From contig JAMBLK010000289.1 in NCBI GenBank assembly GCA_023336855.1, positions 1 to 19,611 of the forward strand: a stretch of DNA of 19,611 nt. Reading direction: 5' to 3'. Of this stretch, positions 7,764 to 14,929 are shown piece by piece. Source of the stretch: Actinomycetes bacterium. GTDB lineage: Bacteria; Actinomycetota; Acidimicrobiia; Spongiisociales; UBA5794. Numbering within the stretch: the stretch's first letter is position 1; each line of letters begins with the position of its first letter. The notes below the pieces were generated by a model. The model was not told the origin of the DNA, made no database searches, and saw only the letters and a list, made by a program, of their open reading frames with translations. The position numbers and the translations under genes were made by a program.

Positions 7764-8990
7764 GTGAGCGAACGCGGAGTCGTCGCGTCGGTATTGCCAC
7801 TGTTCCTCGGGCTGACTCTGTTGATGGTGGGCAATGGGTTGTTGGGGTCGCTCCTCGGGCTGCGCGCCGACCTCGAAGGCTTCCCGACCGTCGTGATCGG
7901 CGTCGTGATGTCCATGTACTACGTCGGATTCCTTCTCGGGTCGCTGACGATTCCTCGTCGGCTCATCACGGTGGGGCATATCAGGGTTTTCGCGGGCCTC
8001 GCGGCGCTGGCATCCGCCACGGCGTTGACCTACTCACTCCTCGTTGCTCCGCTCGCCTGGGGTTTGCTGCGCCTCGTTTTCGGCCTGGCCATGTCCGGTC
8101 TGTACGTCACCGTGGAGAGTTGGCTGAACGAGCGGGCATCCAACGAGACGCGTGGGCGCCTGCTGTCCGTCTACATGCTGGTTGTCACGTTCGGGCTCGG
8201 GTTCGGTCAGCTCCTGCTGGGTATCGATAATCCGCTGAACGCAACCCTCTTCATCGTTGTCGGGATTCTGATCTCCCTGGCGGTTGTGCCGGTCGCTCTG
8301 ATACGGATTCCCGTTCCGAGCGAAACGATCCCGGTCAAATTTTCGATAGCAGCACTCGTGCGCGTGGCTCCGCTGGGCGTCGTAGCCGTCGTGCTCTCTG
8401 GATTCGCAGATGGTGCAATCGTTGCTCTCGGTGCTGTCTACGCCACGGGAGTCGGCATGGAGCCAGGTCTCGTTGGGGCGTTCATGGCGGCCTCGATCGT
8501 CGGTGGGGCGATCTCGCAGTACCCGCTCGGATATCTCTCCGACCGCTTCGCGCGAAGGCGAGTCGTCCTGGTGGTAGCGACCGGAGCGGTCGTGGTGGCA
8601 ACCGTCGCTGTGGCCGTCAATCCGACCGGTCTCTGGCTGTTCGTGCTCGCCGCCGCATACGGGAGTCTCGCCTTCCCGATGTACTCCCTGGCGGTGTCGA
8701 TGATCAACGACGTGATGCCGCCGCATCAACTCGTCGCAGCCGCGGCAGGGATCATCTTCGTCTACGCGATCGGATCCATCGTTGGCCCAATCGCCGTGTC
8801 CGTTCTGATGCAGATCGTCGGTCCGGTCGGCTACTTCTGGGGTCTTGCCGTGGCTTTCGTGCCGCTGGTCACCTACGCCCTTGCAAGGATCATTTTCACT
8901 GCACGACCGAAGCAGCGACGCTTCATCAACCTGCCGCACCGTTCGTCGACTGCTGCCGCGATGCTCGCCGAGCCATCCGAAGAGGAGTGA
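7764..8990 (+). CDS. MFS transporter, YcaD-like
   Basis: A 408-residue major facilitator superfamily permease with about twelve hydrophobic helices from residue 6 to 390. The first half most resembles the YcaD group: Y-Y-V-G-F-L-L-G (loop 2-3 region), V-E-S-W-L-N in TM4 and N-E-T-R-G-R-L-L-S-V-Y-M after it. The second half has the repeated loop motif Y-L-S-D-R-F-A-R-R-R. The substrate is unknown. The frame is open to a GTG at 7710, but the segment 7710-7763 encodes a cysteine-containing stretch unlike an MFS N-terminus. GTG 7764, preceded by GGGG at 8 nt, gives a normal start just before TM1, so I chose it. The gene appears monocistronic, between the MMPL terminator and the metal-sensor operator. 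The C-terminus ends in a short charged tail. Confidence 0.88.
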   Translation: MSERGVVASVLPLFLGLTLLMVGNGLLGSLLGLRADLEGFPTVVIGVVMSMYYVGFLLGSLTIPRRLITVGHIRVFAGLAALASATALTYSLLVAPLAWGLLRLVFGLAMSGLYVTVESWLNERASNETRGRLLSVYMLVVTFGLGFGQLLLGIDNPLNATLFIVVGILISLAVVPVALIRIPVPSETIPVKFSIAALVRVAPLGVVAVVLSGFADGAIVALGAVYATGVGMEPGLVGAFMAASIVGGAISQYPLGYLSDRFARRRVVLVVATGAVVVATVAVAVNPTGLWLFVLAAAYGSLAFPMYSLAVSMINDVMPPHQLVAAAAGIIFVYAIGSIVGPIAVSVLMQIVGPVGYFWGLAVAFVPLVTYALARIIFTARPKQRRFINLPHRSSTAAAMLAEPSEEE

Positions 8991-9076
8991 TCAACAGCGG
9001 TCGGTTGCCCGCACCTCTTTCCATCACGACCGCGGGATGGGCGGGCGCTCGTTGAGTCGATGGGTGAGATGCTCCG

Positions 9077-9115
9077 CGTAACGTATGAAGATATGTTCAT
9101 ACGTTACGATATAAT
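9077..9115 (+). promoter_or_regulatory. Metal-sensor operator and promoter for the arsR/smtB-CDF operon
   Basis: A perfect inverted repeat CGTAACGTATGAA (9077-9089) / TTCATACGTTACG (9096-9108) with a 6-nt spacer is followed one base later by a consensus TATAAT (9110-9115). The inner TATGAA...TTCATA core resembles operators of Zn/Cd/Pb sensing SmtB/CadC proteins. The repeat covers the -35 region and touches the -10 box, so a bound sensor would block RNA polymerase. The predicted start of transcription, about 9122, is adjacent to the ATG at 9123. Confidence 0.8.
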
Positions 9116-9122
9116 GATCGTC

Positions 9123-9521
9123 ATGTTGACAAACAAGCCTTCCTCCGTCTCCGCCGGGGACGTCTGCGAGGTCAGGATGATCCACCCGGACCGTGTTGGA
9201 CTCGCACGGGAATCCCTCCTCGATCCTGAAGATGCCGCCTTGCTTGCCGACCGCTTCAAGAGCCTGTCCGATCCCGGGCGGCTTGGCATCATCTACGCCC
9301 TGCTCGAAGCCGGTGAGATGTGCGTCTGCGATCTGGCGGCCGTCGTCGATGCGTCGGAGTCTGCAACGAGTCACCGACTTCGACATCTCCGGATGGCCGG
9401 TCTCGTCCGCTCGAGGAAGGCGGGACGCACCGCCTACTACCGGATCGCCGACACCCATGTGCGACTGTTGCTCGACGTTGCAGTCGAGCACTACCTCCAC
9501 GACCACGGCAATGCACCGTGA
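9123..9521 (+). CDS. ArsR/SmtB family metal-sensing repressor, CadC/SmtB type
   Basis: A 132-residue winged-helix repressor. The DNA-recognition helix is in S-A-T-S-H-R-L-R-H-L (about 80-89). It carries cysteines of the CadC thiolate site, C15 in D-V-C-E-V and C67/C69 in E-M-C-V-C-D-L. It also has residues matching the SmtB alpha-5 zinc site: D110, H112, H123 and H126, where the last replaces the usual Glu. Zn, Cd or Pb are the likely inducers; arsenic is less likely because of the alpha-5 site and the CDF partner. The frame is open to an ATG at 9060, but the operator and promoter lie inside that extension. ATG 9123 is 7 nt after TATAAT, so the mRNA is probably leaderless. Its stop overlaps the CDF start (GTGA), giving translational coupling. 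Confidence 0.9.
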   Translation: MLTNKPSSVSAGDVCEVRMIHPDRVGLARESLLDPEDAALLADRFKSLSDPGRLGIIYALLEAGEMCVCDLAAVVDASESATSHRLRHLRMAGLVRSRKAGRTAYYRIADTHVRLLLDVAVEHYLHDHGNAP

Positions 9522-10429
9522 GTGGTGACCACAATCACGGTGTCTCCATCCGTGCCGGGTCGCGCTATCGAGGCCGACTCACGATCGTCTTCGGACTGGT
9601 CGTCGGGTTCATGGTCATCGAGGCGATCGCCGCCGTCATCTCCGGATCGCTCGCACTGCTCTCGGACGCCGGCCACATGGCGACCGACGCGATCGGTATC
9701 GGGATGGCGCTCGCCGCCATCGTGGCCGCGGACAACGTGCGGGAGCGTCCGCAGCACACCTACGGCGTCTACCGCCTGGAGGTTCTAGCGGCGCTCGCGA
9801 ATGCCGTCCTGCTGTTCGCGGTTGCGGGATACGTCTTCTTCGAGGCGATCAGACGGCTGACGGGCGAGACACCCGAGGTACTCAGCGGTCCGATGCTCGT
9901 CGTTGCGGTCGCCGGACTCGCCGTCAACGTGGTGTCCTGGTGGCTCCTGAGGGAAGGAGCCGAAGAGAGCATCAACGTCGAAGGCGCTTTCGTCGAGGTG
10001 CTCGCCGACATGATCGGGTCGGTCGCGGTCATCGTCGCTGCGATCATCATCTGGCTCACCGGCTGGGCCTACGTCGACGCGATCTTCGGCATCGGCATCG
10101 GCCTGTTCATCCTCCCTCGGGCGTGGAGGCTCGGAAGCAAAGCCCTGAGGATCCTCATCGAGGCTGCGCCTCCTTCGGTCGACGTGGGTGAACTCACCGA
10201 CCGGCTGGGGGCGATCCCCGGGGTCGTCGACGTCCACGATCTTCATGTATGGACGCTCACCTCGGACATGGAGATCGCATCGGTTCACCTGATGACGGTC
10301 GAAGACGCCGATCCTCATCCCGTGCTGGACGCGGCGCGGATGGTCATTCGAGATGAGTTCGGGGTTGGCCACGCCACCCTCCAGGTGGAGCCCGAGTCGC
10401 ACAGCGGCTGTGCCGAGGTCGACTGGTAG
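9518..10429 (+). CDS. CDF family Zn/Cd exporter, CzcD/ZitB-like
   Basis: A 303-residue cation diffusion facilitator with a short N-terminal tail containing H-N-H (5-7), six transmembrane helices (about 20-190) and a cytoplasmic C-terminal domain with V-H-D-L-H-V-W-T-L-T-S, typical of the CzcD/ZitB group. TM2 has H53 and D57 (L-L-S-D-A-G-H-M-A-T-D). In TM5 the position normally held by His in H-V-L-G-D is glutamate: E160 with D164 (E-V-L-A-D). The GTG start at 9518 overlaps the sensor's stop codon, so both are made from one mRNA and the exporter is induced when the sensor binds metal. Proton antiport of Zn or Cd out of the cytoplasm is the family role. The same frame is open much further upstream but that region is the sensor gene. 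Confidence 0.92.
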   Translation: MSGDHNHGVSIRAGSRYRGRLTIVFGLVVGFMVIEAIAAVISGSLALLSDAGHMATDAIGIGMALAAIVAADNVRERPQHTYGVYRLEVLAALANAVLLFAVAGYVFFEAIRRLTGETPEVLSGPMLVVAVAGLAVNVVSWWLLREGAEESINVEGAFVEVLADMIGSVAVIVAAIIIWLTGWAYVDAIFGIGIGLFILPRAWRLGSKALRILIEAAPPSVDVGELTDRLGAIPGVVDVHDLHVWTLTSDMEIASVHLMTVEDADPHPVLDAARMVIRDEFGVGHATLQVEPESHSGCAEVDW

Positions 10430-10459
10430 CCGGCATCTCGGTCGTGGTGTTTCATCACA

Positions 10460-10499
10460 TCAAGAAGTCTTGACAGGTTCGGGGGGCTTGGGGTACGAT
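10460..10499 (+). promoter_or_regulatory. Operator-promoter of the arsenic operon
   Basis: TCAAGA-AG-TCTTGA (10460-10473) is a perfect 6-2-6 palindrome of the form seen in arsenic-type ArsR operators. It overlaps a consensus -35 TTGACA (10470-10475). After 18 bp comes TACGAT (10494-10499), a good -10. Transcription would start near 10506, which is the GTG codon of the regulator, so a leaderless mRNA is predicted. Confidence 0.75.
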
Positions 10500-10505
10500 G
10501 CCGTC

Positions 10506-10805
10506 GTGGATAGTTCAAAAACTCTTGTTCCAATGAATGTTGAAGAGAAGGTCGGAGTGATGAAGGCGCTTGCCGATCCTTATCGCCTCGAGATCATTGA
10601 GATCCTCTCCCCGGAGATCCGTTGCAACTGCCATCTCCAGGATCAACTCGACATCGCTCCGAATCTGCTGTCGTATCACTTGAAGGTGTTGCGCGAGGCC
10701 GGCCTCATCGAAGGAACCAAGCGCGGACGCTGGATCGACTACGCCTTGACATCAGATGCAGCGGAGGTGATCGCCGCCGCCCTTCCTGAGAGGCTGCGAC
10801 CGTGA
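10506..10805 (+). CDS. arsR: ArsR family arsenic-responsive repressor
   Basis: A 99-residue winged-helix repressor. It has D-P-Y-R-L-E-I-I-E-I-L in helix 2, a C-x-C pair (C40, C42 in I-R-C-N-C) at the place where arsenic sensors bind As(III) in E-L-C-V-C-D, and the recognition helix N-L-L-S-Y-H-L-K-V-L. A third cysteine is not visible, so binding geometry may differ from E. coli ArsR. It heads an operon with two arsenic permeases, which supports As(III)/Sb(III) sensing. The GTG at 10506 lies 6 nt after the -10 box and is likely leaderless; ATG 10533 is an alternative internal start; the frame upstream of 10506 overlaps the CDF gene and contains the promoter. Its stop overlaps the permease start (GTGA). 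Confidence 0.88.
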   Translation: MDSSKTLVPMNVEEKVGVMKALADPYRLEIIEILSPEIRCNCHLQDQLDIAPNLLSYHLKVLREAGLIEGTKRGRWIDYALTSDAAEVIAAALPERLRP

Positions 10806-11857
10806 GCGTCTTCCTCCCCGAACCGGGAACACGGAGAAGCTCGGTCAACCTCTGGGGTCTGGTAGCCGCCGCCGGATTCGCATGGGTAGTCGGCTATATG
10901 CTCAACGGCCGGTTCTGGGACGTCGTCGTGTTCGATCTGCTCGGTCTGGATCCGGAGAGCCGACTCGGCGAGGCGGTGCATTTCTTCGTCTACGACACAA
11001 CGAAGATCCTGCTGCTCCTCAGCGGGATCATCTTCATCGTCACCGTGCTGCGCAGCTTCGTAACGATCGAACGTACGCGAGCACTCCTCGGCGGGAGACG
11101 AGAGGGTCTCGGCAACGTGGCGGCAGCCGGACTCGGCGTCGTCACCCCGTTCTGCTCGTGCTCGGCCGTTCCCGCCTTCATCGGCTTCGTCGCTGCCGGA
11201 GTGCCGCTCGGGATCACTCTCAGCTTCCTGATTGCGTCACCCATGGTGAACGAGGTCGCGGTGATCCTGATCCTCGGGATGTTCGGGTGGAAGGTCGCAG
11301 TCCTGTACGTTGTATTCGGGCTTCTTGTGGCCATCGTCGCCGGATATGTACTGGGAAGGATGCGCCTCGAGCGCTGGGTTGAGCCGTTCGTGTTCGAGAC
11401 GAAGCTTCGGGGTGAGCTGGTTGAGCCGTCCACGGAGATGCCCTGGGAGGATCGTCTCGCCTTCGGATGGCAGGAGGTCAGGACCATCGTCGGGAAGATC
11501 TGGCCGTATCTGCTCGTCGGCATCGCCCTCGGTGCTGCCATCCATGGCTGGGCCCCCGAGGATCTGTTCGCCGGTTGGGCCGGTGCGGGCAACCCTCTCG
11601 CCGTCCCCATCGCCGTGCTGGTGGGCATCCCGCTCTACTCGAGCGCGGCAGGCATCATTCCGTTGGTTCAGGCGCTTTCCGACAAGGGCGTCGCCCTCGG
11701 GACCGTTCTGGCGTTCATGATGGCGGTCGTCGCTCTGTCCCTCCCCGAGATGATCCTGCTGCGTCGTGTCCTCAAGCCGAAGCTCCTCGCCACCTTCGTG
11801 GGTGTGGTCGGTGTGGGCGTCCTCACCGTCGGCTATCTGTTCAATGCCGTGATCTAG
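10802..11857 (+). CDS. arsP: ArsP-type permease (YraQ/DUF318 family)
   Basis: A 351-residue permease with about eight to ten transmembrane helices in two repeats. The first repeat has the family signature T-P-F-C-S-C-S-A-V-P (about 114-123) with two cysteines, followed by A-S-P-M-V-N-E. The second has P-L-Y-S-S-A-A-G-I-I-P in the equivalent place, with serines in place of the cysteines. ArsP proteins export trivalent organoarsenicals such as methylarsenite through such cysteines; related YraQ permeases sit in arsenic and other metal operons. The hydrophilic loop between repeats (about 195-225) is short. GTG 10802 overlaps the arsR stop. Context (arsR before, trx-like and acr3 after) makes an arsenic role the best reading, though the exact arsenical is inference. 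Confidence 0.88.
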   Translation: MSVFLPEPGTRRSSVNLWGLVAAAGFAWVVGYMLNGRFWDVVVFDLLGLDPESRLGEAVHFFVYDTTKILLLLSGIIFIVTVLRSFVTIERTRALLGGRREGLGNVAAAGLGVVTPFCSCSAVPAFIGFVAAGVPLGITLSFLIASPMVNEVAVILILGMFGWKVAVLYVVFGLLVAIVAGYVLGRMRLERWVEPFVFETKLRGELVEPSTEMPWEDRLAFGWQEVRTIVGKIWPYLLVGIALGAAIHGWAPEDLFAGWAGAGNPLAVPIAVLVGIPLYSSAAGIIPLVQALSDKGVALGTVLAFMMAVVALSLPEMILLRRVLKPKLLATFVGVVGVGVLTVGYLFNAVI

Positions 11858-11871
11858 TGGAAGGAACAATG

Positions 11872-12114
11872 ATGAAGATCGAAGTGCTCGGAACCGGATG
11901 CAAGAACTGCAACGCGTTGGAGGCCGCCACGTCTGAGGCCCTGCAACAGCTCGGCATGGACGTGCCGATCGACAAGGTCACCGACTACGGAGAAATCGTC
12001 GCGTACGGTGTGATGTCGACACCGGCTCTCGCCATCGACGGAGAAATCAAGACGATCGGACGTGTTCCCTCGGTGCGCGAGATTGCCGAACTCCTCACGG
12101 GAGCCGCCTCCTGA
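11872..12114 (+). CDS. Small thioredoxin-like protein (TM0996/MTH895 type)
   Basis: An 80-residue minimal thioredoxin-fold protein. It has a first strand K-I-E-V-L-G, the redox pair C10-K-N-C13 in G-T-G-C-K-N-C, and a cis-proline segment S-T-P-A-L-A-I (about 49-55) before V/I-D-G-E. This family often sits beside ArsP/YraQ permeases. A likely job is to keep the permease cysteines or the arsenical substrate in reduced form; no arsenate reductase gene is in this operon, but a reductase function for this protein is only a guess. Two tandem ATG codons (11869, 11872) are possible; GGAAGG at 11859-11864 has better spacing to the second. The open frame extends far upstream inside the permease gene but that part is a shadow. 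The next gene starts 1 nt after its stop. Confidence 0.85.
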   Translation: MKIEVLGTGCKNCNALEAATSEALQQLGMDVPIDKVTDYGEIVAYGVMSTPALAIDGEIKTIGRVPSVREIAELLTGAAS

Positions 12115-12115
12115 C

Positions 12116-13216
12116 ATGACAGAACCCGTGACCGCAGACGAAGCCGGGATCACCGGCAGGCTTTCGGCGCTCGACCGCTACTTGCCGATCTGGATCCTCC
12201 TGGCTATGGCCGTCGGGCTCATGCTCGGGCGAGGCTTCCCTGGGCTGAACGACTCGCTCGACACGATCAAGATCGACACGGTTTCGCTCCCCATTGCCCT
12301 CGGTCTCCTGGCGATGATGTATCCGGTGCTCGCCAAGGTGAAGTACTCGAAGATCGGCGAGGTCACGGCCGATCGCAGGCTGATGGGGATGTCGCTCGTC
12401 CTCAACTGGATTGTCGGTCCTGCGGTCATGTTCGCCCTCGCATGGATCCTGCTCCCCGACCTCCCCGCTTACCGCACGGGCCTGATCATCGTGGGCCTCG
12501 CCCGATGCATCGCGATGGTCCTCATCTGGAACGACCTGGCCTGCGGAAACGGCGAAGCCGCCGCGGTGCTCGTTGCCCTCAACTCCGTGTTCCAGGTGTT
12601 CGCCTACGCCATCCTCGGCTGGTTCTACCTCCAGGCGCTGCCGGAGTGGCTCGGACTCGATACCGGATCGGCGCTCGACATCTCGATGTGGGCGATCGCG
12701 AAGACGGTCCTCATCTTCCTCGGTATTCCCCTCGTCGCTGGCTACCTCTCGAGGGTCTGGGGCGAGCGCGTCAAGGGCGTCGAGTGGTACGAAACGGTGT
12801 TTCTCCCCAAGATCGGCCCCGTGGCCCTGTGGGGCCTGCTCTTCACCATCGTCGTCATGTTCGCGTTGCAGGGCGAGAACATCACGTCGAAGCCGTTCGA
12901 CGTCGTGCGCATAGCTATTCCGCTGCTCGCGTATTTCGGGATCATGTGGTTCGGGTCGTTCTTCGTCGGATACCGGATGCGGTTCTCCTACGGCAAGAAC
13001 ACTGCGATGGCGTTCACCGCAGCGGGCAACAACTTCGAACTCGGGATCGCCGTAGCCATCGGTGTCTTCGGGATCACGTCGGGGGAGGCGCTAGCGACCG
13101 TCGTCGGACCGTTGGTAGAGGTACCCGCGCTCATCGCCCTCGTGTACGCGGCACTGTGGGCACAACGGCGCTACTACACGCCGGCGGGCAGCCCGCAGCC
13201 CGGCCGGCAGCACTAA
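12116..13216 (+). CDS. acr3: ACR3 family arsenite efflux permease
   Basis: A 366-residue arsenite exporter of the ACR3 (BART superfamily) type with about ten transmembrane helices. Hallmarks are L-P-I-A-L-G-L-L-A-M-M-Y-P-V-L-A-K-V in TM2, G-L-A-R-C-I-A-M-V-L-I-W-N-D-L-A with the essential arsenite cysteine (C131) in TM4, another Cys at 143, and F-T-A-A-G-N-N-F-E-L-G-I-A-V-A near residue 300. It uses the proton gradient to expel As(III). The ATG lies 1 nt after the stop of the thioredoxin-like gene, so it is translationally coupled and is the last gene of the arsR-arsP-trx-acr3 operon. Arsenate would need a reductase encoded elsewhere. Confidence 0.95.
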   Translation: MTEPVTADEAGITGRLSALDRYLPIWILLAMAVGLMLGRGFPGLNDSLDTIKIDTVSLPIALGLLAMMYPVLAKVKYSKIGEVTADRRLMGMSLVLNWIVGPAVMFALAWILLPDLPAYRTGLIIVGLARCIAMVLIWNDLACGNGEAAAVLVALNSVFQVFAYAILGWFYLQALPEWLGLDTGSALDISMWAIAKTVLIFLGIPLVAGYLSRVWGERVKGVEWYETVFLPKIGPVALWGLLFTIVVMFALQGENITSKPFDVVRIAIPLLAYFGIMWFGSFFVGYRMRFSYGKNTAMAFTAAGNNFELGIAVAIGVFGITSGEALATVVGPLVEVPALIALVYAALWAQRRYYTPAGSPQPGRQH

Positions 13217-13361
13217 CCCCAGATCTGCCCGCATCGTGCCACGTCGGTCGGGAGAAGGGCATGACCTTCGTACAATGTCACCACCTGGCGTCGGTGAGTC
13301 CGACGAAGGGGTGCGGGCACCGTTGAGATCCAACGGTGTCTGTGACCGCGAAGGGAGCACA
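13217..13361 (+). promoter_or_regulatory. modA leader with possible promoter and two hairpins
   Basis: A TACAAT element (13271-13276, five of six -10 matches; no convincing -35) would start an mRNA near 13283. The 79-nt leader then contains two perfect hairpins: CGTCGG-TGAGT-CCGACG (13289-13305) and CACCGTTG-AGATC-CAACGGTG (13318-13338). The Shine-Dalgarno AAGGGAG follows just before the GTG start. Two hairpins in a short leader suggest RNA-level control, but I cannot match them to a known riboswitch; the first could also be part of a terminator for the arsenic operon. No ModE-like palindrome is apparent. Confidence 0.45.
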
Positions 13362-14120
13362 GTGAGGCGGCATCAGGCGATCACGGTCGGTGTGGCGACC
13401 GCTGCGCTGCTGCTCTCCGCTTGTGGCGGCACGGGACAAAGCACGAGCGACGAGGTACTGGTCTCTGCTGCGTCGTCCCTGACCGAGGCCTTTGCCGAGA
13501 TGGAGATCGCGTTCGAATCCGCCAATCCGGAGATCGACGTTGTTCTGAACATCGGGGGCAGTTCGGCGCTGCGTGAACAGATCCTGGCCGGTGCCCCGGC
13601 CGATGTGTTCGCCTCGGCCAACATATCCAACATGGGCCTGGTCGTGGACGCCGGTGATGTCGAAGGCGAGTCCGCGATCTTCGCTCGTAATCGACTCGAG
13701 ATCGCTGTGCCGGTTGGAAACCCGGGGGGTGTGACCGGACTCGCGGACTTTGCACGAGATGAACTCCTGATCGGTCTGTGCGCTGAGAGTGTGCCGTGCG
13801 GCGATTACGGACAACGGGTCCTGCAGAATGCGGGTGTGGTCCCCGCCGTCGATACCGAAGAACCGAACGTGCGTGCCCTCCTCACGAAGATCGAAGTGGG
13901 GGAGTTGGACGCAGGGATCGTCTACGAGACCGATGTGGCGTCGACCGACGGTGAGGTCACCGGTGTAGAGATCCCGGACGGCGACAACGTCCACGCTGAC
14001 TATTCAATTGCCGTACTGACCGAGGCGCCGAACGTGGATGGGGCAGCAGTCTTCCTTGCGTTCGTTCTGTCCGAGGAGGGTCGGGCGATCCTTGCCAACC
14101 ACGGATTCGTGCTGCCATGA
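13362..14120 (+). CDS. modA: Molybdate ABC transporter substrate-binding lipoprotein ModA
   Basis: A 252-residue oxyanion-binding lipoprotein. The N-terminus is a lipoprotein signal: R-R at 2-3, a hydrophobic stretch, and lipobox L-L-S-A-C with C21. The mature protein begins with the ModA pattern V-L-V-S-A-A-S-S-L-T-E-A-F, then N-I-G-G-S-S-A-L-R-E-Q-I-L-A-G-A-P-A-D-V-F-A-S-A, and later G-I-V-Y-E-T-D-V. These include the serines that bind molybdate or tungstate. It is anchored outside the membrane and feeds ModB. GTG 13362 was chosen because AAGGGAG lies just upstream and the signal peptide starts there; a TTG at 13323 lies in a leader hairpin. Its stop overlaps the modB start (ATGA). Confidence 0.94.
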   Translation: MRRHQAITVGVATAALLLSACGGTGQSTSDEVLVSAASSLTEAFAEMEIAFESANPEIDVVLNIGGSSALREQILAGAPADVFASANISNMGLVVDAGDVEGESAIFARNRLEIAVPVGNPGGVTGLADFARDELLIGLCAESVPCGDYGQRVLQNAGVVPAVDTEEPNVRALLTKIEVGELDAGIVYETDVASTDGEVTGVEIPDGDNVHADYSIAVLTEAPNVDGAAVFLAFVLSEEGRAILANHGFVLP

Positions 14121-14929
14121 CCAAACGGACGGACTCCTCGGAGCGTAGGAAGCGACGCCCGCCCTTGGTGCTGGTTGTCCTCGCTGCTCTCGGCCTCTCC
14201 GTGTTCGTGATGCCGCTGCTCGGGTTGCTGGCCAGAACACCGTGGCGAGACCTGCCGACCCTGCTCACCAGCGACGTCGTGGTCGACGCGCTCCGGGTCT
14301 CCCTGATCGCATCGCTCGGCGCCACAGCGATCTCTGCGGTTCTCGGCGTGCCGCTGGCTTGGATCCTGGCCCGGGTCGAATTCCGAGGCCGGGCGATCGT
14401 GCGCGGACTCGTGGTGCTTCCACTGGTACTTCCCCCCGTTGTTGGGGGTGCCGCCTTGTTGTTCGCCCTCGGCAGGCGAGGGCTGATCGGCGAGCCGCTC
14501 AATCAGGCGACGGGCCTCGTGTTCCCGTTCTCCATCTGGGGGGTCATCATCGCTGCGACGTTCGTCGCCATGCCGTTCCTCGTGATCTCGGTTGAGGGAG
14601 GCCTCCGAAATCTCGACTCCCGATACGAGGGAGCCGCTGCCACACTCGGCGCCGGCCGATGGACCGTGCTGCGCAGGGTGACACTCCCGATGATCGGTCC
14701 GTCGCTTGCCGCAGGGCTTGCACTCACATGGGCTCGTGCCCTCGGCGAGTTTGGCGCGACGATCACATTCGCCGGCAACCTTCAGGGCCGCACCCAGACA
14801 TTGCCGCTTGCCGTCTTCGTAGCGCTCGAGAGCGATCGCGGTGCCGCCGTGGCGTTGAGCCTCATCATGGTTGTGATCTCCCTGACCGTCCTCATTGCGC
14901 TGAGGCAGCGATGGTGGGGGGCGCTGTGA
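14117..14929 (+). CDS. modB: Molybdate ABC transporter permease ModB
   Basis: A 270-residue membrane permease with five to six transmembrane helices (first at about 13-38). The cytoplasmic coupling (EAA) loop is E-G-A-A-A-T-L-G-A-G-R-W-T-V-L-R-R-V-T-L-P, about 174-194, followed by A-R-A-L-G-E-F-G-A-T and F-A-G-N-L-Q-G-R-T-Q-T-L-P typical of ModB/CysT. It forms the channel dimer that docks ModC ATPases and receives molybdate from ModA. The ATG at 14117 overlaps the modA stop by 4 nt, and its own stop overlaps the modC GTG, so the three genes are translated as one coupled unit. Confidence 0.94.
   Translation: MTKRTDSSERRKRRPPLVLVVLAALGLSVFVMPLLGLLARTPWRDLPTLLTSDVVVDALRVSLIASLGATAISAVLGVPLAWILARVEFRGRAIVRGLVVLPLVLPPVVGGAALLFALGRRGLIGEPLNQATGLVFPFSIWGVIIAATFVAMPFLVISVEGGLRNLDSRYEGAAATLGAGRWTVLRRVTLPMIGPSLAAGLALTWARALGEFGATITFAGNLQGRTQTLPLAVFVALESDRGAAVALSLIMVVISLTVLIALRQRWWGAL

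Noticed and set aside
8997..9033. Inverted repeat GCGGTCG / CGACCGC after the MFS gene as a terminator
   Set aside because: Only 7-bp arms around a 23-nt loop and no U-tract; possible but not distinguishable from chance in GC-rich DNA.
9060..9122. N-terminal extension of the metal sensor from the ATG at 9060
   Set aside because: It contains the complete operator and -10 box, so it should not be within the mRNA; the shorter protein matches the usual ArsR/SmtB N-terminus.
12442..13326. 294-residue plus-strand frame inside acr3
   Set aside because: Out-of-frame shadow of the ACR3 coding sequence, Arg/Pro/His-rich, no ribosome binding site.
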